IMG/VR virus record: IMGVR_UViG_3300023174_000178
Location: 1-60,979 of that record
Length of the DNA: 60,979 nucleotides
Source of the DNA: a virus
Reading direction: 5' to 3' (one strand)
This document shows positions 18,455-28,268 of this stretch, in pieces; the stretch's first letter is position 1; each line of letters starts with the position of its first letter. The translations under genes and the position numbers were made by a program. The notes beneath the pieces are model-generated. The model did no database searches, had not been told where the DNA came from, and was given only the letters and a program-made list of their open reading frames with translations.

Positions 18455-21400
18455 ATGGCTCTGGAAACCAACCTAAACGTATCTCCTTATTTTGATGACT
18501 TCGACGTCAAGAAGGACTTCTATAAAGTCCTGTTCCAGCCTGGTGTCGCAGTCCAAGCTCGTGAGCTTAACCAGCTCCAGTCCATCTTGCAAAATCAAAT
18601 TGAGAAGTTTGGTGACAACGTATTCAAGCGTGGCACAATCATTGATGGTTGTACGATTACGAAGCATGATAAAGTTCCTTATATCAAGATCAACGACTTA
18701 ACGACAGATGGTCTACAAGTCGATGTCAATCTTTATAACAACTTGTATGTAAGAAACGCAAGCAACGTAGAAGCCCACATCAAGAAAACAGTTTCTGGTC
18801 TGCAATCTCGTGCGCCTGATCTTAATACTCTGTTTGTAAATTATATTAGTTCGGGAACAGATTTCGAAACAGATTCATTTGCTGCAGATGAAACTCTTAC
18901 AGTCTTCGACAAATCTTATCCTATCTTCAATATCAAAGTAAACGATGGCGCTTCGAAGTTTAGTAATAGCGACACTGTTGTAGTGATGTCGGCACTTGCT
19001 GTACAAAATAGTACTGGCGGTGCTCCTCCTGCTGCAAGCTTTGCAACCGGATCTGTAATTCAGAACGGCGTTGCAAATGCCGTGATTATCGAAGCTAACA
19101 CAACTGCAAATAGCTCTGCTCTTATCTTGAAGGTGAGACCGGAGTATTCTGACCTTATTTCTGCAAATACGATTAAATTCCGATTTGCAGCTGGCGAACA
19201 GATTCGTAACTTCGGATCTGGTGTATCTGCTAACGTAGTTGCAATTGTTGGTTCAGGAGCAGTCGGCTCACTTACAACAGATAGTCTAGGTAAAGTTACT
19301 GCTGTTCAGATCATTGGACAAGGTTCAGGTTACTACGTAGAACCGCATGTTACCATCGCAAATAACTCGACCACTTCTACATTTACTGCTACCGAATTAG
19401 GCGAGCTCGAACTTGCAGCAGAAACTTTCCTTGCTACGATTCAAGTAGCAAACGCAACTGCCGTTCCTATCGGAACTGGTTACGGTGTTACGATCGGCGA
19501 AGGCACAATCTATCAGAAGGGTTTCTTCTCGAGAGTTGCTTCTCAGTTTGAGGTTGTAAACAAGTATTCGAATACTGGCTTTGATAAGTCTGTTGGTTTC
19601 TATACAAACGAAAGCATCGTCAACTCGAATCAAGATCAGTCACTTCTTGACAATGCCACTGGCACTTATAACTATGCGGCTCCAGGCGCAGATCGTCTAA
19701 AGCTGACACCAGTCATCAGCGTACTGACAAAAGCACAAGCCGATGCAAACTCAGAATTCCTTCCAATCATCGAGTTCACAGATGGTCGTCCGTATCGTGT
19801 AAACCAAGACACTGTCTATAATGTCATTGGTCGTCAGTTAGCAGCAAGAACCTACGAAGAATCTGGCAACTATGTCATCGATCAGTTCCTTACACTGACG
19901 AAAGATTCTGGAACGTTCTCAGATACTGCAAGTCTTGTGAAGATGAACATCGATCCAGGTAAAGCTTATATCAATGGTATTCGTATTGAAACTATCGACA
20001 ACTATAAGCAAAACATGAATAAGGGTACGACGAAGCTAAATGATCCTGCTTCGCAAACTCGTCTCGGTTACGGTAACTACTTCGAAGTCGACGAACTTGC
20101 TGGTTCGTTCAACTTTGACATTGGTGGTCAAGTAGATCTTTATGGATCTCCTGCAAATTATATTAGTACTGGCTCTACCACAATTTCCCCAGTCGGAACG
20201 AAGATTGGTACAGCAAGACTTCGTACTTTTGCTTATCAGAGTGGAGATGTGGGCAATGCGAATGCCGTATACAGAATGTATCTCTTTGACATTAAGATGA
20301 ATGCCGGTAAGAATACTAAGGACGTAAGAAGCATCTATTATGGCAGCGGCAACAAAGCAATTGCTGACGTAGTAGTTGATGCTACTCTCGGCGCAGTGCT
20401 TCAAGATACACTTGATTCATCGCTTCTTTTCAAGCTGAAGAACGCTACGTCGAACGTATCGAACATCACATATCAATACAGAACCATCAACACAACTGAA
20501 ACTTCTAATTCTGAAGGTTATGTTGTTTTAAATCTTTCATCAAATGAATATTTCCCGTACACAGAAGAGCTGAATACATCTGAGAAGCGAGATCTGATTG
20601 TAATTCCTAACGGAAACTTTAAGTCTCAAATTCCTGCTACTGGATCAGTACAGGTTTTCGGAAATACTCTTGTCACTGGAACAGGCACGTTGCTTTCCGC
20701 AGAATTTTCGGCTGGTGATTGGGTATTGATTTCGAATACAACTGGTGGAAATTCGACAATCAATCAGATTTCTTCGATCGCGAATAGCACTTCGTTGACA
20801 CTTGCTACTGCATCTTCGAAGACATATTCTGGCGGACATATTCGACTGTACTATCCTCAGAATATTCCGATCTCACTGACAAACAAAGCTACGAAGTGGG
20901 CAAACGTAGATAGTTCAAATAGTCAGATTATGACGATCTACTTCGGTAATAATGTAGCGAATGCTACTTCAAATGCCGCTGCATCGATGCCAGTTTCTGT
21001 AGTGTATAATGCGCAAAGAAACAACGTGAGCTCAGCTGCAAAGACATCAAATCGCGGTAACTATGCAAGAATCCGTATTGCAAATAACAACAGCGCAGGC
21101 ATTCAAGGACCATGGCCTCTCGGTGTATCTGATGCATATCGTCTGCGCGGAGTATGGAAGAAAGACGCCACTGTTCAAGACATCACGTTTAACGTGGCTA
21201 CAAATATTACGGGGTCAGGAACAGCTAACGCGTTTATTACTATCACGAATAACCCATTCGCGAATGGTGATTCTCTTGTATATTCGAATACGGCAGGAGT
21301 CGGAGTACTCGGCGGTTTAACCAACGGTGACACATATTTTGCGGTGTATGCGAATACATCTGGATTTGCACTCTCTGCTACTCGCGGTGGAGCAAATCTT

Positions 21401-23836
21401 ACACTCACTTCAAACAGTACTTCTGTGCATAAGTTCACCGGTAATACGATGTACTTCACCGAGAATACATTCGGTGTTACAGACGTCACGAACCAGTTTT
21501 ACATTGATAGCGGTCAAAATGAAGATTTCCTTGATATTTCGAAGCTTGTAAGAAAACCAAGATACGATGCTCTTGCTGCGAATGATATTCTTCTTGTTAA
21601 GTTTGATGCTTTCCAATCTGCGTCAGGTGTCAAGACAATCTCTTCTTACACTATTAATGACAGCGCAAATCTTGCTTCTCTAGTAAGCGACGTAAGCATT
21701 AATACGATGGAACTTCCAGAATTTCAAGGAAGTACAGGAATTTATTATGACGTAAGAGATTGTGTAGATCTTCGCCCATCTGCTGCAAATACAATCAACT
21801 ATGTGACTGATATTTCTTCGGTTGCAGCCGGAGCAAATGCCGCTTCGATTATCAATCCTACACTACCTTCGAATGCAAATTACTTCTCTTCGGCTAGCGC
21901 ATTTTTCCCTGTGCCTAACTCTACATTGTCTGCAAATGTAAGTTCTTATCTTGGAAGAGTTGATCGAGTTATTATCAATTCGAATGGCGGTTTTGAAATC
22001 AGAAACGGTGAACCAGGAATTTCTCCTGTTCTGCCACCAGCACAAGACAGTTCTCTTACTCTGCAAATATACAACATTCCACCATATCCTTCTCTTCCAG
22101 AAGTGCTTTCGGCTGAGATGATTGCTATCACAGATACAAAAGTGGCGAGCTCCATTTCTGGAAAAAGAAAGAGTACTTATACTATCAAGCCTTCAATCAG
22201 CGCTTCTCAAAGAACTCGCATTCAACAACGTCGTTATACGATGGCTGATATCGGCAGTCTTGATAAGAGAATTAAAGATCTTGAGTATTACGTATCGTTT
22301 ACTCTTGCTGAAGCGCTCGCAAAGGCAAGATTTATTCCGAGTAGCCTCGACGCGGCACTTGATAGATTTAAGTTTGGATTCTTCGTAGATCCATTCACTG
22401 ACTATGTTTATGCAGATGTTGGCAATCCAGAATTTTATGCTACTATTAAAAACGACCAGCTTGGCCCATATCTGAGAGAGTTAAATCTTCAGTTTAAGCC
22501 AGATGGAACCGGGCAAGAAGATGGCATTCTGACACTTCCATATAATGAGTTTGTGATTGGAGAACAGAGCGCTGCGACTGCAGGTCCTCTTCCAGTTGCA
22601 AATACCGCCGCGAATACTGTTGCAAATACAACTGGAAATGTGGTTGTTACTACTGTTACTCAAAGAATAGAATCAACAGTAGCGAGAGAAAGAAGCACCA
22701 GCGTTTCTGATTCTGGCACAGTGTTCGAAGAATTTGTTTATCGATTCAGCAGTCTTTCTGGACCAGCCGAACTTTATGTGGTTGCACGAGACAATACTGT
22801 TTCAGCAACTGTCTATCAGGGCGCTTCAGAAAATGGACCATGGACAGCCACTCAAACTTCTGCTTCTGCGACTTCTATTACCAGTGCTGATATTTCCAGA
22901 CTCTATCAAATAAACCAACTCAATGATGGTCGTGGAGTCGAGCATGTTGGAAGCATTGAGCGTAAGTCATATCCAACCGGTATCGATTCTGGTACTTTCC
23001 TTGAAGATCAATTTAAGATCACATGGACGCATGATCCTGCTGCAGGCCAATATGCAAAAGTGAGAATATACAAGGGTAAGAAACGCGGAGGTCTATTTGG
23101 TGGACAAGGCAGAACAGGAACTTATGGTTACCTTCTGCAATATCCTACAGATTCTGTAACAACTTCGACAATTACGGTATCGAATCCAAATACCTTCGAG
23201 TATAATGGTGCAGTACATAACGTAAACCCGAGTTCATTTACAATTACCAATTCACTGTTTAATTATTTCGACTTAGACAGAGGAGTAGAACAGTCTTATA
23301 TTGCAGATTCTCAGAAGTTTGTAATTTCTGTATCTGGCTTGAAGCCGAATACGAATCATACGTTTACGTTTGATGGAGAAAACAGAACTTCGAAGTGTTC
23401 ACAAGTAAGAACATCTACGACGAATACTACTGGGCTTCGAAGCGATGAAAACGGCATCATGACATTCGATTTTTATTATGATGCTGGTCTCGATGAAGCA
23501 GCAACCGATGCTACGGCACAAAATCGTATCATCTCTAATATTGCTGGACAAAAACGATTTGTAATTGAAAACACTGATGGAACTTCGAGAGCGGCAGGCG
23601 CAATTACTCTTGCTTACTATTCTAATCTTCCTGTTACAAATACTGACTACTTGAATGTTGCTCCTTCAACAACCGCTACTTCAGTTGCACAAGGTGACGC
23701 CACAACAAATACTCCGCGTGGTGGAAATGCAACCGAATCAGCAGTTGATACATTCATTGATCCAAGTGGTACTTACAACGTGCTCAGACTCGATCTTCGA
23801 AACTTTGAAACACAGATAAATTTCAATATACCATAA
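18455..23836 (+). CDS. Giant DUF4815-type baseplate/tail structural protein
   Basis: A 1793-aa protein with the N-terminal signature of the DUF4815 family in T4-like phages: 'NLNVSPYFDDFDVKKDFYKV', then 'LFQPGVAVQARELNQLQSIL' and 'QNQIEKFGDNVFKRG'. The family's second half is also present ('YDVRDCVDLRPSAAN', 'PSLPEVLSAEMIAITD', 'RRYTMADIGSLDKRIKDLEY'). Inserted modules split the family core. One is a 'GNTLVTGTGTLLSAEFSAGD' unit near residue 730. Another is a ~70-aa 'NPFANGDSLVY...YFAVYANTSGFALS' unit at about 920-995 that also occurs in gp7 and gp18. The location after gp8 is where T4 keeps gp9-gp12, so this is probably an outer baseplate/short-fibre component, perhaps a functional counterpart of gp10. 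Confidence 0.85.
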   Translation: MALETNLNVSPYFDDFDVKKDFYKVLFQPGVAVQARELNQLQSILQNQIEKFGDNVFKRGTIIDGCTITKHDKVPYIKINDLTTDGLQVDVNLYNNLYVRNASNVEAHIKKTVSGLQSRAPDLNTLFVNYISSGTDFETDSFAADETLTVFDKSYPIFNIKVNDGASKFSNSDTVVVMSALAVQNSTGGAPPAASFATGSVIQNGVANAVIIEANTTANSSALILKVRPEYSDLISANTIKFRFAAGEQIRNFGSGVSANVVAIVGSGAVGSLTTDSLGKVTAVQIIGQGSGYYVEPHVTIANNSTTSTFTATELGELELAAETFLATIQVANATAVPIGTGYGVTIGEGTIYQKGFFSRVASQFEVVNKYSNTGFDKSVGFYTNESIVNSNQDQSLLDNATGTYNYAAPGADRLKLTPVISVLTKAQADANSEFLPIIEFTDGRPYRVNQDTVYNVIGRQLAARTYEESGNYVIDQFLTLTKDSGTFSDTASLVKMNIDPGKAYINGIRIETIDNYKQNMNKGTTKLNDPASQTRLGYGNYFEVDELAGSFNFDIGGQVDLYGSPANYISTGSTTISPVGTKIGTARLRTFAYQSGDVGNANAVYRMYLFDIKMNAGKNTKDVRSIYYGSGNKAIADVVVDATLGAVLQDTLDSSLLFKLKNATSNVSNITYQYRTINTTETSNSEGYVVLNLSSNEYFPYTEELNTSEKRDLIVIPNGNFKSQIPATGSVQVFGNTLVTGTGTLLSAEFSAGDWVLISNTTGGNSTINQISSIANSTSLTLATASSKTYSGGHIRLYYPQNIPISLTNKATKWANVDSSNSQIMTIYFGNNVANATSNAAASMPVSVVYNAQRNNVSSAAKTSNRGNYARIRIANNNSAGIQGPWPLGVSDAYRLRGVWKKDATVQDITFNVATNITGSGTANAFITITNNPFANGDSLVYSNTAGVGVLGGLTNGDTYFAVYANTSGFALSATRGGANLTLTSNSTSVHKFTGNTMYFTENTFGVTDVTNQFYIDSGQNEDFLDISKLVRKPRYDALAANDILLVKFDAFQSASGVKTISSYTINDSANLASLVSDVSINTMELPEFQGSTGIYYDVRDCVDLRPSAANTINYVTDISSVAAGANAASIINPTLPSNANYFSSASAFFPVPNSTLSANVSSYLGRVDRVIINSNGGFEIRNGEPGISPVLPPAQDSSLTLQIYNIPPYPSLPEVLSAEMIAITDTKVASSISGKRKSTYTIKPSISASQRTRIQQRRYTMADIGSLDKRIKDLEYYVSFTLAEALAKARFIPSSLDAALDRFKFGFFVDPFTDYVYADVGNPEFYATIKNDQLGPYLRELNLQFKPDGTGQEDGILTLPYNEFVIGEQSAATAGPLPVANTAANTVANTTGNVVVTTVTQRIESTVARERSTSVSDSGTVFEEFVYRFSSLSGPAELYVVARDNTVSATVYQGASENGPWTATQTSASATSITSADISRLYQINQLNDGRGVEHVGSIERKSYPTGIDSGTFLEDQFKITWTHDPAAGQYAKVRIYKGKKRGGLFGGQGRTGTYGYLLQYPTDSVTTSTITVSNPNTFEYNGAVHNVNPSSFTITNSLFNYFDLDRGVEQSYIADSQKFVISVSGLKPNTNHTFTFDGENRTSKCSQVRTSTTNTTGLRSDENGIMTFDFYYDAGLDEAATDATAQNRIISNIAGQKRFVIENTDGTSRAAGAITLAYYSNLPVTNTDYLNVAPSTTATSVAQGDATTNTPRGGNATESAVDTFIDPSGTYNVLRLDLRNFETQINFNIP

Positions 23837-23852
23837 GATCAATAGAGTAGTA

Positions 23853-23860
23853 GATAAATA
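23853..23860 (+). promoter_or_regulatory. Late-promoter-like box (GATAAATA) before 704-aa gene
   Basis: GATAAATA, one change from the T4 late consensus, lies in the 46-bp gap and 22 bp before the next ATG. An AAGAGGAAA ribosome site follows. The same variant precedes gp23. Confidence 0.55.
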
Positions 23861-23882
23861 ATAAAAATAAAAGAGGAAATGC

Positions 23883-25997
23883 ATGTCTGGCTTTAACTAT
23901 ATTCAAACCTTTTACGTGAATCCGCAAACAGTAGCTAACGCTCCTGAAGTCATGCTCACATCCATCGACGTGTTCTTTAAAGCTAAGCCTGTGCGTGGAG
24001 CCACCGTTTCAGGCGCGGTCGCTCCTCCAGTCATCGCATGGATTTGCGAGGTAGAAAACGATTCTCCTTTTGAGACGCGTCAACTTCGAAACTCTATGAC
24101 TCTTATTCAGTATGATTTGATTAATACTTCTCAAGATGCTTCGGCGGCAACAGCAATCGGATTTAAAGATCCTGTTCGTTTGGCGACTGGAAAGTATTAC
24201 GGTTTAGTTCTTCAATTTACTGATCCTGGATTCGACGTATGGCAAAACGTGCTCGGAGATAGACTCGTAACCGACGGTCAGATTACTAACACCTTGTCTG
24301 TAGGTTCAAGAGGAACACACGGCGGTAAGCTATATGTTCCTACGAACACTTCTGCTCATCGTTCACTGAGCGACAGAGATCTGAAGTTTAAAGTGAAGGT
24401 GGCCAGATACACTGCCAATAACATTACAATCAGTCTTGTAAATAAAGATTATGAATTCTTTACGATCGACAATACTAACACTGGTGCTTTCATCGGCGGA
24501 GAGTACATCTATCAAGACATCGCGAATGCCAGCGGCACTGTCACAGTTTCTACGAACAGTTTAAACGTAGTTGGTATTGCAACCACATTTACTAATCTTT
24601 TTGGCGGAGCTAAAATTTTAGTTCAGAGCGGCGGTGCGAAACAGATTCTATCTGTCAATGCTATCACGAATGCCACACATATGACAATTGAAAGCTTGCC
24701 ATCTTTCTCTGCTTCTGGAATCGGCTATAAAGTTCCGCCTGTAGGTTTAGCTTATAACATAGATTATCCAAAAAATAAACTAATTTTAGTCGACTCTTCA
24801 GCAAATGCTACAAATAAATTTGCTGTGAGCGGCGGCAGAATTATAGGAGAAAGATCAGGAGCAACTGCAAACATTGCTTCTATCGATAGCTATCCTGTTG
24901 ATAACTTCAAGCCTTCGTTCTTGATCGGTAATCCTTCTGGATCTACGTTCACTCTTAACTATAAGATTGCTAACTCTGCGAATCAGTTGTCTTCTACATC
25001 AACAAATATTAATCTTCTTCAAATGAATGATACGTCATCGACAGGATATATCTTATCTCGCTCAGTCGAAGTTGATACTTCAAAGAGCTCGAATCTTTTT
25101 GGAGACAGAAGAAAATCAGTTGTCGCGAATCTGAATATTGTTGTGAGCAGTGCCGAAATCGACCGCTTCAGTGTTCCTTATGCAACGACACGCGAACTTG
25201 ATTTCTACTTCTATCAAAATGACATCAACAACGTTTACACAGAGACAAGAACAGTAGGACTTAGCAGCATTGCTAGTTATGACACTGAAACTGGTGCAAA
25301 CGGTCTCGCTAAATCGAAGTATCTTTCAAAAGTTATTAAATTTGCTGAAGACAAATATGCAGAAGATATCGTAGTATATCTGACAGGCTATCGTCCTGCT
25401 GGAACAGAAATCAAAGTCTATGCAAAAGTTCATAACGCGGCAGACAGAGAATCATTCCAAAGCAAAGCGTGGACTCCGCTTGTATTGAAAGATAATATCG
25501 ATCGCTTTAGCTCGACAGATCCAAATGACATGTACGAATTTACATATGGATTTGATACGGCTCCTGAACTTCAAGCCGCTCTTCCTGGAACTGGATCAAT
25601 TACTTACGGTTCGAATGCCATTACTACAACGAGTAATCATTCTGCGACAGTCACTGCTGGCGACTTGATTCGAATCAAAGATCAAGACTTTGGTAATCAT
25701 GAAGTGTTTGTCGTCTCGGCAGCAAATACTACTGCGATCAGCACATATCGAAACATTACAACTTCAAGTCTCGTGTCGGCCGGAGTTACAAGATCAGATA
25801 TTGTTATCGATAAACTGAAGTACAGAAATATTGCATGGAACAATGTTGAAAATGATAACACTGTAAGATATGTCAACTCAGAATATGTAGAGTTCGATCG
25901 CTATACATCGATGCAAATTAAGATCGTTCTTCTTGCAACTCAATCTCACATTGTTCCAAAGGTAGAGTCTATTCAAGTTATCGGAGTTTCGGCATAA
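23883..25997 (+). CDS. Tail/baseplate structural protein, partner of the DUF4815-type protein
   Basis: A 704-aa beta-rich protein. The start 'MSGFNYIQTFYVNPQTVANA' and the middle ('FKDPVRLATGKYYGLVLQFT') resemble a structural protein that follows the DUF4815 gene in marine T4-like phages. The C-terminal ~200 residues ('DIVVYLTGYRPAGTEIKVYA', 'SMQIKIVLLATQSHIVPKVE') form a conserved ending. Two small inserted modules are visible, 'ASGTVTVSTNSLNVVGIATT' and 'GSITYGSNAITTTSNHSATV', of the same type as in gp7 and the preceding protein. It ends in TAATG, overlapping the next gene. Probably an outer baseplate or fibre-attachment protein; the exact T4 counterpart is unclear. Confidence 0.75.
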   Translation: MSGFNYIQTFYVNPQTVANAPEVMLTSIDVFFKAKPVRGATVSGAVAPPVIAWICEVENDSPFETRQLRNSMTLIQYDLINTSQDASAATAIGFKDPVRLATGKYYGLVLQFTDPGFDVWQNVLGDRLVTDGQITNTLSVGSRGTHGGKLYVPTNTSAHRSLSDRDLKFKVKVARYTANNITISLVNKDYEFFTIDNTNTGAFIGGEYIYQDIANASGTVTVSTNSLNVVGIATTFTNLFGGAKILVQSGGAKQILSVNAITNATHMTIESLPSFSASGIGYKVPPVGLAYNIDYPKNKLILVDSSANATNKFAVSGGRIIGERSGATANIASIDSYPVDNFKPSFLIGNPSGSTFTLNYKIANSANQLSSTSTNINLLQMNDTSSTGYILSRSVEVDTSKSSNLFGDRRKSVVANLNIVVSSAEIDRFSVPYATTRELDFYFYQNDINNVYTETRTVGLSSIASYDTETGANGLAKSKYLSKVIKFAEDKYAEDIVVYLTGYRPAGTEIKVYAKVHNAADRESFQSKAWTPLVLKDNIDRFSSTDPNDMYEFTYGFDTAPELQAALPGTGSITYGSNAITTTSNHSATVTAGDLIRIKDQDFGNHEVFVVSAANTTAISTYRNITTSSLVSAGVTRSDIVIDKLKYRNIAWNNVENDNTVRYVNSEYVEFDRYTSMQIKIVLLATQSHIVPKVESIQVIGVSA

Positions 25998-26206
25998 TGT
26001 TAGTGAAGACTGAAGCCGATGGATTCATGAAAGATACTTCTACTGGAGCTTTCATAAATACAGATAATGCATCTTATGCAAAGTTTGTAGCAGAGAGATC
26101 AAAAGTGAAGAATAGCAAAGATCTGTCAAATAGAATAAGTGCAGTCGAAGACGATCTCAAAGAAATTAAAACTCTACTCTTACAAGTAGTGAATGGAAGA
26201 AATTAA
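25997..26206 (+). CDS. Small coiled-coil tail-associated protein
   Basis: A 69-aa protein coupled on both sides by one-base overlaps. The N-terminal part 'DTSTGAFINTDNASYAKFVA' resembles small proteins located beside fibre genes in marine T4-like phages. The C-terminal part ('DLSNRISAVEDDLKEIKTLL') is a short heptad coiled coil, suggesting an oligomeric adaptor or assembly factor. No known function. The tight coupling on both sides argues that it is a real gene despite its length. Confidence 0.75.
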   Translation: MLVKTEADGFMKDTSTGAFINTDNASYAKFVAERSKVKNSKDLSNRISAVEDDLKEIKTLLLQVVNGRN

Positions 26207-28260
26207 TGTCAAGACCAGTAGCTAATGTTGATGTAATTACCGACTCATTTGAGATTTGGCTCCTCGAGACCAATGAACTTCTCAACGCGCTCTCGACAGA
26301 AATCATTACTGCAAACAGTACGTATGCAAACACGGGTAACACCGCGTTTCCAAGAACAGCTCAGCTATACGGAACATTTGGCGCTAACAATCTCGTTGTT
26401 ACAAACTGGATGAAGGGCGGAAACGTTAACGGTTCGTTTGCCAATCTGATGATCAGCACGAACACTGTTCTGAGCAATGTTAACTCGACCGAGATTCGTC
26501 TCGAAGTTGCCAACGGTTCTTCGAACACATTCATGTGGCAGTATGGTCTACATGCTGGTTTGACAGGTGCAAATCTTGTCGCCAACACGACAAAGCTGAC
26601 GGTTCAGTCCAACTCGACCACAAATACAACAGCAACCGCATTCGCTGTCGTTGCTGCAAATAGTACTAACACTGCTACAATGAATCCAATTAGCTTTAGC
26701 ACTGGGCTCTTCGTAGCGAACACGATTCAAATTACATTGGGTGCCAACGTCACTGCCAATGCCACGAATGGTGGTACGATCCAAGTCACAGGATCAGGTG
26801 CAGTAGGTAACAGTGTATCAAATAGCAGCGGTCTATATGTAGGCAACACTGTTACAAATAGCCAGATGACGAGCGTTCGATTCTTTGCATCAGAAGGTAG
26901 CAATACTGTACTCGCAAACAACCAGCTTATCAGCATTGCAAATAGCACTTCATCTGCAAATATTGATCCTATCAGTTTCACGACTGGCATTTTTACAGCT
27001 AACACTATTCAAGTTTCGCTTGGTGCCAACGTGACTGCAAATGCTACCAACGGTGGCACGATTCAAGTAACAGGAACTGGCACAGTCGGTAACACTGTTG
27101 CAAATAGCAGCGGTCTATATGTAGGTAATACTTTAAACTCTTCGCAAGTAACTGCAGTTCGATTCCTTGCATCTGAAGGTTCAAATACAACTCTTGCAAA
27201 TACTCGAATCATTAGCATCGCTAACTCGAGTGCCACTGCAAACATCGAACCGAACGCATTCAAAACTGGCATCTTTACTGCGAATACTATTCAGATCTCG
27301 CTAGGCGCCAATGTCACTGCTAATGCCACAAATGGTGGTACAGTTCAAGTAACTGGATCTGCTACGGTTGGTAATACAGTAGCGAATAGCAGCGGAGTGT
27401 TTGTAGGTAATAGTCTCAACTCTGCTGAACATACTGCTGTCAGATTCTATGCAGCCGAAGGTTCGAATACCACGCTTGCTAACACAAGAATCATCAGCAT
27501 TGCCAATACAACATCGACATCTAACGTTACACCTACAGGATTCTCTGCTGGTATCGTCACTGCCAACCAAACAGTTGTTGCAGTCGGTGCGAATGTCTTT
27601 GCAAATGCTACTACTGTACTTGTAGGTAACGCAACGTTTAACACAGTAGTTGGTAATGGATCGATCACTGCATCTGCGAATCTAACGGTAACTCCGACAA
27701 GTCATCTTGTGGTTGTAGGTGCTGCGACAGTCAGTTCGAACGTTGCTCTTGCAAATACGCTTGCTGTAACAGGAAATACTAATCTTTCGAATACGCTCAC
27801 TGTAACTGGAGCTACATCGCTTTCAAATACTCTTGGAGTAACAGGAGCAACCGCTCTAGCGAATACGCTCGCAGTGACTGGTCCTGCTACACATGCAAAC
27901 ATCGTGACTTTCAAGACTGAACATGTAGTTGATGTTTTTGCAAACGGAAACCTTGGAGCTACGACCGGTTCAGATCTTCTGGTCTTCGAATATCCAAAAG
28001 CAGATTATAGTACAGCCAAACTTCTCATTCAATTGAAAAACGCAGGTAATACACAGATCTCTGAAGTACTACTTGCTCATGATAATTCGACTGCGCAGCT
28101 CACAACATACGGTACAGTTTCTTCACCGGTTTCTGCTAATTCTGGAGTCAGCTTACTTGGTACTTTCTCTGCGAACGTGGCTACTGCAAACGTAAGAGTA
28201 TATGTCAATCAAACAAGATCTAGCACTGCTGCAAAAGTTGTTGCTCAATTCATTAAGTAA
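26206..28260 (+). CDS. Tail fibre-like protein with four 94-aa repeats
   Basis: A 684-aa protein. Residues ~1-120 form a conserved head ('MSRPVANVDVITDSFEIWLL', 'TFGANNLVVTNWMKGGNVNG') that probably attaches to the tail. The middle is built from four 94-aa repeats containing 'NTIQISLGANVTANATNGGT' and 'SSGLYVGNTLNSSQVTAVRF'. A short 'NTLAVTG..SLSNTLTVTGA' tandem region follows. The last ~115 residues ('TEHVVDVFANGNLGATTGSD', 'EVLLAHDNSTAQLTTYGTVS') form a C-terminal domain also found in the 281-aa fibre protein at 33693. Likely a trimeric fibre or adhesin shaft with a receptor-contacting tip. Confidence 0.8.
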   Translation: MSRPVANVDVITDSFEIWLLETNELLNALSTEIITANSTYANTGNTAFPRTAQLYGTFGANNLVVTNWMKGGNVNGSFANLMISTNTVLSNVNSTEIRLEVANGSSNTFMWQYGLHAGLTGANLVANTTKLTVQSNSTTNTTATAFAVVAANSTNTATMNPISFSTGLFVANTIQITLGANVTANATNGGTIQVTGSGAVGNSVSNSSGLYVGNTVTNSQMTSVRFFASEGSNTVLANNQLISIANSTSSANIDPISFTTGIFTANTIQVSLGANVTANATNGGTIQVTGTGTVGNTVANSSGLYVGNTLNSSQVTAVRFLASEGSNTTLANTRIISIANSSATANIEPNAFKTGIFTANTIQISLGANVTANATNGGTVQVTGSATVGNTVANSSGVFVGNSLNSAEHTAVRFYAAEGSNTTLANTRIISIANTTSTSNVTPTGFSAGIVTANQTVVAVGANVFANATTVLVGNATFNTVVGNGSITASANLTVTPTSHLVVVGAATVSSNVALANTLAVTGNTNLSNTLTVTGATSLSNTLGVTGATALANTLAVTGPATHANIVTFKTEHVVDVFANGNLGATTGSDLLVFEYPKADYSTAKLLIQLKNAGNTQISEVLLAHDNSTAQLTTYGTVSSPVSANSGVSLLGTFSANVATANVRVYVNQTRSSTAAKVVAQFIK
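26719..27846 (+). repeat. Four tandem 282-bp (94-aa) repeats in fibre gene
   Basis: Equivalent codons for the 'NTIQ' motif fall at 26719, 27001, 27283 and 27565, exactly 282 bp apart. The first three copies are close to each other; the fourth is divergent ('NQTVVAVGANVFANAT'). Confidence 0.85.
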
Positions 28261-28268
28261 GGTAAAAT

